NCBI GenBank assembly: GCA_900544555.1
Contig: UQWD01000005.1
Span: forward strand, 1 to 64,000
DNA length: 64,000 bases
Source: an uncultured Eubacteriales bacterium
GTDB taxonomy: Bacteria > Bacillota > Clostridia > Christensenellales > CAG-138
Direction: 5' to 3'
A model generated the notes under the pieces. It was not told the DNA's origin. It worked only from the letters and a program-made list of their open reading frames with translations, and ran no database searches. The first letter of the stretch is position 1. Each line of letters starts with the position of its first letter. Below are positions 59,930 through 64,000 of this stretch, piece by piece. The translations under genes and the position numbers were made by a program.

Positions 59930-60403
59930 ATGAGCGAGAAATATACGTATGAAGACTTTATAGCTTCCGTCAATGTGAAAGACCAGAGGTTTGTGAGTGA
60001 ACTGCATGATGAATTGACGAAACTCGGCTGCAAAATAGAGGTGAAGTCCGCTAAGAGCGGCTATGTAGTATCTTACACTTTAAATAAAAAAACAGTAGCA
60101 AACTATGTGTTTCGCAAAAATGGGCTGGTAGCCCGTATCTACGCAAACCATATTGCTCAATACATGGATGTGTTGGATACTTTCCCTGACGAAATGGTTC
60201 GGGCTATCCAGAAAGCGCCCGACTGCAGGCGCATGTTGAATCCGGCTGCTTGCAACCCGAAATGCTCTATGGGTTATGACTTTATCTTGAAGGGTGAGCG
60301 CCATCAAAAATGCCGCGTTAACGCGTTTATGTTTTTGCTCAGCGACGAAAGTAAGCCTTTTGTAAAAGCTTTGATACTGAATGAGGTAAAAGCGTCTGCT
60401 TAA
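59930..60403 (+). CDS. Conserved-looking protein of unknown function with a Cys pair region
   Basis: A 157-residue, soluble, mixed alpha/beta protein. The first half (YTYEDFIASVNVKDQRFVSELHDELTKLGCKIEVK, by parts) looks like a small ligand-binding or DNA-mimic fold; the second half has C-N-P-K-C (AACNPKCSMGYDFILKG) and a late KCRVNAFMFLLSDE. The paired cysteines could bind a metal or respond to redox state. ATG 59930 follows AGGAGGG; an earlier frame start at 59894 lacks a site. It probably shares the transcript of the GyrI-like gene. I do not recognise the family. Confidence 0.75.
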   Translation: MSEKYTYEDFIASVNVKDQRFVSELHDELTKLGCKIEVKSAKSGYVVSYTLNKKTVANYVFRKNGLVARIYANHIAQYMDVLDTFPDEMVRAIQKAPDCRRMLNPAACNPKCSMGYDFILKGERHQKCRVNAFMFLLSDESKPFVKALILNEVKASA

Positions 60404-60532
60404 GGGATAAGGGATATGCGTAGATTTTTGGCGGATAGGGCGAGGCATAGAGAAGCGCGTGCTTTTGAGTTTTCTGCGGAACCGTTGAATCTCGAAGGGC
60501 GTGTTAGTTATTTACTATTTGGACAAACAAAT

Positions 60533-60558
60533 AAAATGCGGCGCATTCGCCGCATTTT
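60533..60558. terminator. Bidirectional Rho-independent terminator
   Basis: AAAATGCGGCG-CATT-CGCCGCATTTT: an 11-base-pair stem flanked by A- and T-runs. It lies between two converging genes (stops at 60403 and 60584) and would end both. Confidence 0.85.
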
Positions 60559-60583
60559 AATAACGTAACAATTAGAGCTAAAA

Positions 60584-61336
60584 TTATCCTTCTGTTGAAA
60601 CCTTAGGGATTAAAACGTAATTCACCGGGTTTTTCGGCTTGCCATTCACATGGAACTCAAAATGCAGGTGGCTCTTGTCACCGCATTCGCTTACAGCCGT
60701 ATCGCCGATAAAGCCGATTACGTCGCGCGCGTTCACCTTCTGCCCTTCTTTTACAGGCGGATCTTTCTTCAAATTGGCATAAACGCTCGTTTGCCCGTTT
60801 GTATGCTCAATCGTAATCATCACGCCCAGCGCCCCGTCGAGCGTTACGCTTTTCACTTTACCGCCAAGTACGGCGCGCACTTGAGTATCCTGCTTGGCGG
60901 CAATATCGATCCCGGGGTGCGTCATCCATTGATTCAGCGTTCGCGAGTAAGTCAGCTCATCAATAGCAAACGCCCATATAATCTCGCCGTCAACGGGCGC
61001 CGGAGCCTTTTGGGTTGTTTGCTTAGGCGTAGTATCGGGTTTCGGCGCGGGCGTAAAATCGGGGATCGGGCTGGCCGAAGGGGTCGGGCTGGGGGACGGT
61101 ACGGGCGAGGGCCTATTAGCGGAACCTATCGTCTCGTCTCCCGAGTTTGACGCGGGCTGCTCGGGAGTGGGTTCCGGGTTAGCGGACTCGCCGCCCACAA
61201 ACGCAAACGCAGCGGCAACGCCGACAAGCGCCAGGCAGGTAAACAACACCAGGTACAAGCCTTTCTCTTTTAAAAACGCTGCGAATCGCAGCTTCTGATC
61301 ATGAAACTTCTGTTTCCATCCATCCATCTTTTCCAT
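60584..61336 (-). CDS. M23 family metallopeptidase, SpoIIQ-like
   Basis: A 250-residue protein: a basic N-terminus, one membrane helix (about residues 26-46), a Pro/Ser/Thr-rich linker (about 52-115) and a C-terminal lysostaphin-type domain. Zinc-site motifs are complete: HPGID (His140, Asp144) and HLHFE (His223, His225). Size and layout resemble SpoIIQ, the forespore membrane protein of the engulfment channel, whose clostridial versions keep the zinc ligands; a general peptidoglycan or cell-division role (EnvC/NlpD-type) is the alternative. ATG 61336 with GAGGTGATG upstream; GTG 61345 and ATG 61342 are less likely. Confidence 0.85.
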   Translation of the reverse strand: MEKMDGWKQKFHDQKLRFAAFLKEKGLYLVLFTCLALVGVAAAFAFVGGESANPEPTPEQPASNSGDETIGSANRPSPVPSPSPTPSASPIPDFTPAPKPDTTPKQTTQKAPAPVDGEIIWAFAIDELTYSRTLNQWMTHPGIDIAAKQDTQVRAVLGGKVKSVTLDGALGVMITIEHTNGQTSVYANLKKDPPVKEGQKVNARDVIGFIGDTAVSECGDKSHLHFEFHVNGKPKNPVNYVLIPKVSTEG

Positions 61337-61688
61337 GGTCATCACCTCAAAAATATTATGGACAGAAATGAATAATTCATACCTGCGTCCACAAATACAT
61401 GAAATATTCGCAGCCTATAACACCTCATGGGAGCTTTTTAAAGCCGCCGTTCTTAAAAGGATAAGCATGACGGCGGCGCATGAGCGACAAATTGCGGCAA
61501 GCCTTAACCGTCAACGGCACTATCCTTATAGCGCTCTTCTTCAATGCAAATCCTTGTAATCATTTACCGAATTTACTAAGTCTTTTGCCTAAACATATCA
61601 CATCTTTTTTCAAGCTTTTTTCCCTAACGACGGTTTTATTTGTTATAATAGCATAGGCGGGCTATAACCCGCAGAAGGAGTGAAACCG
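61337..61688. other. Intergenic region between the M23 and DUF1385 genes
   Basis: About 350 bases without a supportable gene. An open frame at 61367-61559 lacks a ribosome binding site. The divergent promoters must be here; GTTATAATAG (about 61633-61642) is a good -10 box for the rightward DUF1385 gene. Confidence 0.45.
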
Positions 61689-62702
61689 ATGAAGAAATGC
61701 AGCGTTGGCGGCCAGGCTGTTTTGGAAGGCGTTATGATGAAGTCGCCTGACGCCATTGCCATGGCGGTCCGGCGTTCAAACGGTGAAATTGTAACCGATT
61801 ATAAGCTAAGTAAATCCAAGGCGCAGAAGGGTACGTTTTGGGGCCTCCCAATCGTAAGGGGCGTGGTTTCTTTCGTTGAATCCCTATCTACCGGAATGAA
61901 AACGCTTACCCGTTCGGCGGAGCTGTTTGGAGAGGAAATCGAAGAGGAACCGTCAAAATTTGAAAAATGGCTAGAGAGGAAATTCGGCAAATCGGCGGAA
62001 AAAGTAATTATGGGGTTTGCCGTATTCATAGCGATATTGCTCAGCGTGGGCTTATTTATACTTCTGCCCACTTTTTTAAGCGACCTGATTTTTTCCGGCA
62101 CGGCCGCCGCGCCCATTTGGAGGAGTTTGGCGGCGGGTGGTTTCCGGCTTTTGATATTTGTCGGCTATATTATAGTCTGTTCGCAGGCCAAGGATGTGAG
62201 CAGGGTTTTTATGTACCACGGCGCGGAGCATAAAACCATCGCCTGTTACGAAGCCGATGAGGAGCTCACGCCCGAAAACGCCGTTAAGCATTCCAGGCTG
62301 CACCCGCGATGCGGCACCAATTACCTGTTCCTGGTTATGGCTGTATCCATACTGTTTTTTGCGGCGATAGGATGGAGCGAGAATAAGCTCATCTTATTCG
62401 GCACGCGCATCCTGTTTTTGCCGCTGGTTGCCGGGCTGTCCTATGAGGTTCTTAAGCTTGCGGCCAAAAGCGATAATATCCTGTGCCGCATCGTGCGCGC
62501 GCCCGGCATGGGGCTGCAATACCTGACGACAAAAGAGCCTACTTTAGATATGATCGAGGTGGCTATCACATCCTTTCGGCTGGCTATGGACGGCCCTGGC
62601 CCGGCTGGAGATCAGGCGCAAACCATTGAACCTGGCGCTCAAGCCCCTGATGATGGTAATGCCCGCGAGCAGGAGGCTGCCGCGCAATCTTTACCGGCAT
62701 GA
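61689..62702 (+). CDS. DUF1385 family membrane protein
   Basis: A 337-residue protein starting with the family hallmark VGGQAVLEGVMMKSPDAIAMAVR (by parts), with about four membrane helices and the conserved HGAEHKTIACYEADEELT and HPRCGTNYLF His/Cys-containing segments between the helices, suggesting a metal-binding membrane enzyme. Its function is unknown; the gene is conserved in Firmicutes near prmC and rpmE. AAGGAG 8 bases before ATG 61689 favours this start over GTG 61680. The stop overlaps the prmC start (ATGA). The C-terminal 40 residues are a Pro/Ala/Gln-rich tail. Confidence 0.92.
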   Translation: MKKCSVGGQAVLEGVMMKSPDAIAMAVRRSNGEIVTDYKLSKSKAQKGTFWGLPIVRGVVSFVESLSTGMKTLTRSAELFGEEIEEEPSKFEKWLERKFGKSAEKVIMGFAVFIAILLSVGLFILLPTFLSDLIFSGTAAAPIWRSLAAGGFRLLIFVGYIIVCSQAKDVSRVFMYHGAEHKTIACYEADEELTPENAVKHSRLHPRCGTNYLFLVMAVSILFFAAIGWSENKLILFGTRILFLPLVAGLSYEVLKLAAKSDNILCRIVRAPGMGLQYLTTKEPTLDMIEVAITSFRLAMDGPGPAGDQAQTIEPGAQAPDDGNAREQEAAAQSLPA

Positions 62703-63520
62703 TACGCATGACCATCGGCGAGGCGCTTAATACCGTTACCCGCATGCTTAAACCCGTAGCGGCAACGAGCGCCGCGTTTGAAGCGCGCCAGATCTTATGC
62801 CATACGCTAAACGTTGACGTTTCCTGGCTTTTAGCGCATACTTTGGAACTATTCCCCGGGAAATATCAGGATCGCCTTACATTGTTCGTCAATGATAGGC
62901 TGTCGGGTAAGCCGCTTCAGTACATACTGGGCCAGTGGGAATTCATGGGCCTCCCGTTTTATGTGCGCGAGGGGGTTCTGATTCCCCGGCAGGATACTGA
63001 AACGCTGGCGGAGCGCGCAATTTCCCATATTAGGGAGCGAAAAATGCGTACCGTTTTGGATATGTGCTGCGGCTCAGGCTGCATTGGCGTAGCCCTTGCG
63101 CGTTATACCGGCGTACGCGTTACGCTATCGGACGTTAGCGCGATATGCGTACAAACCGCTGGGCAAAACGCTCAATTAAATAGGGTGGAAGCGATATTGC
63201 GGCTCGGGGATCTGTTCGGCCCAATAAAGAATGACCGGTTTGATCTTATCGTTGCCAACCCGCCGTATATCCCGTCGGCGGATATCCCCACGCTTCAGCC
63301 GGAGGTGCGGCGGGAGCCGGCGTCGGCGCTTTGCGGCGGGGAAGACGGCCTGGATTTTTACAGGCGAATAGCGCAATCCTATGCCGGCCACCTGAACCCC
63401 GGCGGTATGCTGATGCTTGAGTTTGGCATAAATCAATCGGCCGCGCTGATGGATTTATTTCCGGGCTGCCATATATACAGGGATTTGTGCGGTATTGAGC
63501 GCGTGCTGGAAGCCGGCTGA
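62699..63520 (+). CDS. prmC: Peptide chain release factor N5-glutamine methyltransferase
   Basis: A 273-residue HemK-type methylase: an N-terminal helical substrate-binding domain (residues 1-85), then the AdoMet Rossmann fold with VLDMCCGSGCIGVALA, and the catalytic NPPY in LIVANPPYIPSADI (about residue 186). It methylates the GGQ glutamine of release factors RF1/RF2. The ATG overlaps the DUF1385 stop. Length and neighbours are typical. Confidence 0.95.
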   Translation: MIRMTIGEALNTVTRMLKPVAATSAAFEARQILCHTLNVDVSWLLAHTLELFPGKYQDRLTLFVNDRLSGKPLQYILGQWEFMGLPFYVREGVLIPRQDTETLAERAISHIRERKMRTVLDMCCGSGCIGVALARYTGVRVTLSDVSAICVQTAGQNAQLNRVEAILRLGDLFGPIKNDRFDLIVANPPYIPSADIPTLQPEVRREPASALCGGEDGLDFYRRIAQSYAGHLNPGGMLMLEFGINQSAALMDLFPGCHIYRDLCGIERVLEAG

Positions 63521-63582
63521 CAAAAGCGCTTGAGCATGCCCGCTTTAGCGCAGTATATTTAATTTGCCTCAGGGAGGTTATT

Positions 63583-64000
63583 ATGGCAATCAAACGCGCG
63601 GCGTTAATCTCGTTCGTCTTAATCGCGTCTTTTTTTGTGCGCTTGCAGGTTCCCCCCGCTTCCCCCCGGCGAGGCCGCTGACGCGACTCCCTTCATGCCG
63701 CAGTATAAGGATCTCGAGCCCGCCGCCACTTATGTTTCGGTTACTACGCCTTCCCCGGCCCCTTCCCCGTCTGTCGAAACGGTTACCATAGGCGCTGTTG
63801 GGGATATTATGCTGATGACGACGCAGATAGCCAACGCAAAAACCGGCGAGGGCTACGATTTTTCACGCAGCTTCAGCCATGTTCAGGGACTGTTTAAGTC
63901 GGTGGATATCATGTGCGCAAATCTGGAGCTTCCGCTTGCGGGCAAGCAGGCCGGTTATACGCAGCCAAGGCCTGAGGCGCCCGAGCCGAGCGAGGATAAC
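63583..64000 (+). CDS. CapA-family lipoprotein, 5' end frameshifted at a T-run and 3' end cut by the window
   Basis: ATG 63583 follows AGGGAGG and begins a lipoprotein-type signal peptide (MAIKRAALISFVLIAS). In the given sequence this frame hits TGA at 63679. The +1-shifted frame instead reads FLCACRFPPLPPG (lipobox LCAC), a Pro-rich linker (TTPSPAPSPSV) and then TIGAVGDIMLMTTQIANA and DIMCANLELPLAG, the start of a CapA/PgsA metallophosphoesterase-like domain. The break coincides with seven T bases at 63630-63636; six would restore one frame. CapA proteins act at the cell surface in poly-glutamate or related polymer handling. The rest lies beyond the window. Confidence 0.65.
63630..63636 (+). 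other. T7 homopolymer at the CapA frameshift
   Basis: Seven consecutive T bases within the signal-peptide codons. One T fewer joins the signal peptide to the lipobox and mature domain. It may be an assembly error, a real mutation or a phase-variable/slippage site. Confidence 0.7.

Noticed and set aside
61367..61559. 64-codon frame between the M23 and DUF1385 genes
   Set aside because: No ribosome binding site, and it overlaps the expected divergent promoter region.

Overview
The window looks like a chromosomal segment of a low-to-moderate-GC-lineage Firmicute (Clostridia, most like a gut Christensenellales or Oscillospirales relative), judged by family content rather than by any marker gene: ATP-dependent PEP carboxykinase, a complete V/A-type ATPase operon, AddAB, a DnaD/DnaI-like replication-loading pair, QueT, a DUF1385-prmC pair, a SpoIIQ-like M23 protein, and frequent TTG/GTG starts behind strong AGGAGG ribosome binding sites. 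No insertion sequence, prophage, CRISPR array or rRNA is visible; one tRNA-Arg is present.

Layout. 0-5 kb: pckA, a small cysteine hydrolase, a Crp/Fnr regulator divergent from an ECF S-component-like membrane protein, and a BlaI/MecI-type repressor with its operators and a truncated BlaR1 partner. 5-9 kb: ferrous iron uptake (feoA-feoA-feoB-FeoB-associated Cys-rich protein) opposite a DtxR-type regulator and an alpha/beta hydrolase, with matching palindromic boxes. 9-15 kb: QueT, a rubredoxin/DUF1858/zinc-ribbon/GH13 run, a degenerate EF-Tu-like protein and a DMT transporter. 15-22.5 kb: one giant secreted, wall-anchored-looking protein of about 2,515 residues with eight OB-fold-like modules and a CehA-type PHP domain, followed by composite terminator repeats. 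23-27 kb: helicase loader, DnaD and a membrane-anchored M1-type peptidase.

27.5-31.4 kb holds the most interesting locus: an ABC exporter, a radical SAM/SPASM enzyme and, just upstream on the same strand, a 40-residue Cys-patterned peptide gene (30874-30996) too short for a routine ORF call. Together they look like a thioether-type RiPP cluster (sactipeptide/ranthipeptide class).

31-38 kb is addBA; 38-49 kb is a mixed accessory stretch (tRNA-Arg, small unknown membrane proteins, PPOX and GNAT enzymes, Lgt, a Dam-type methylase with a PD-(D/E)XK restriction enzyme, a SLOG protein, a HAD phosphatase, an orphan CitC); 49-50 kb is an XRE regulator divergent from an unknown protein across a shared palindrome; 50-59 kb is the V-ATPase operon (H-I-K-E-C-F-A-B-D); 59-64 kb has a GyrI-like protein, an unknown Cys-containing protein, the M23 peptidase, DUF1385, prmC and the start of a CapA-family lipoprotein with an apparent frameshift in a T7 run.

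Functional themes: anaerobic energy and ion homeostasis (V-ATPase with the sodium ligand pattern, Feo under a DtxR-like switch, rubredoxin), DNA maintenance (AddAB, DnaD/DnaI, restriction-modification), and interaction with the outside (RiPP, giant surface protein, peptidases). All product calls come from reading motifs; no database search was run.
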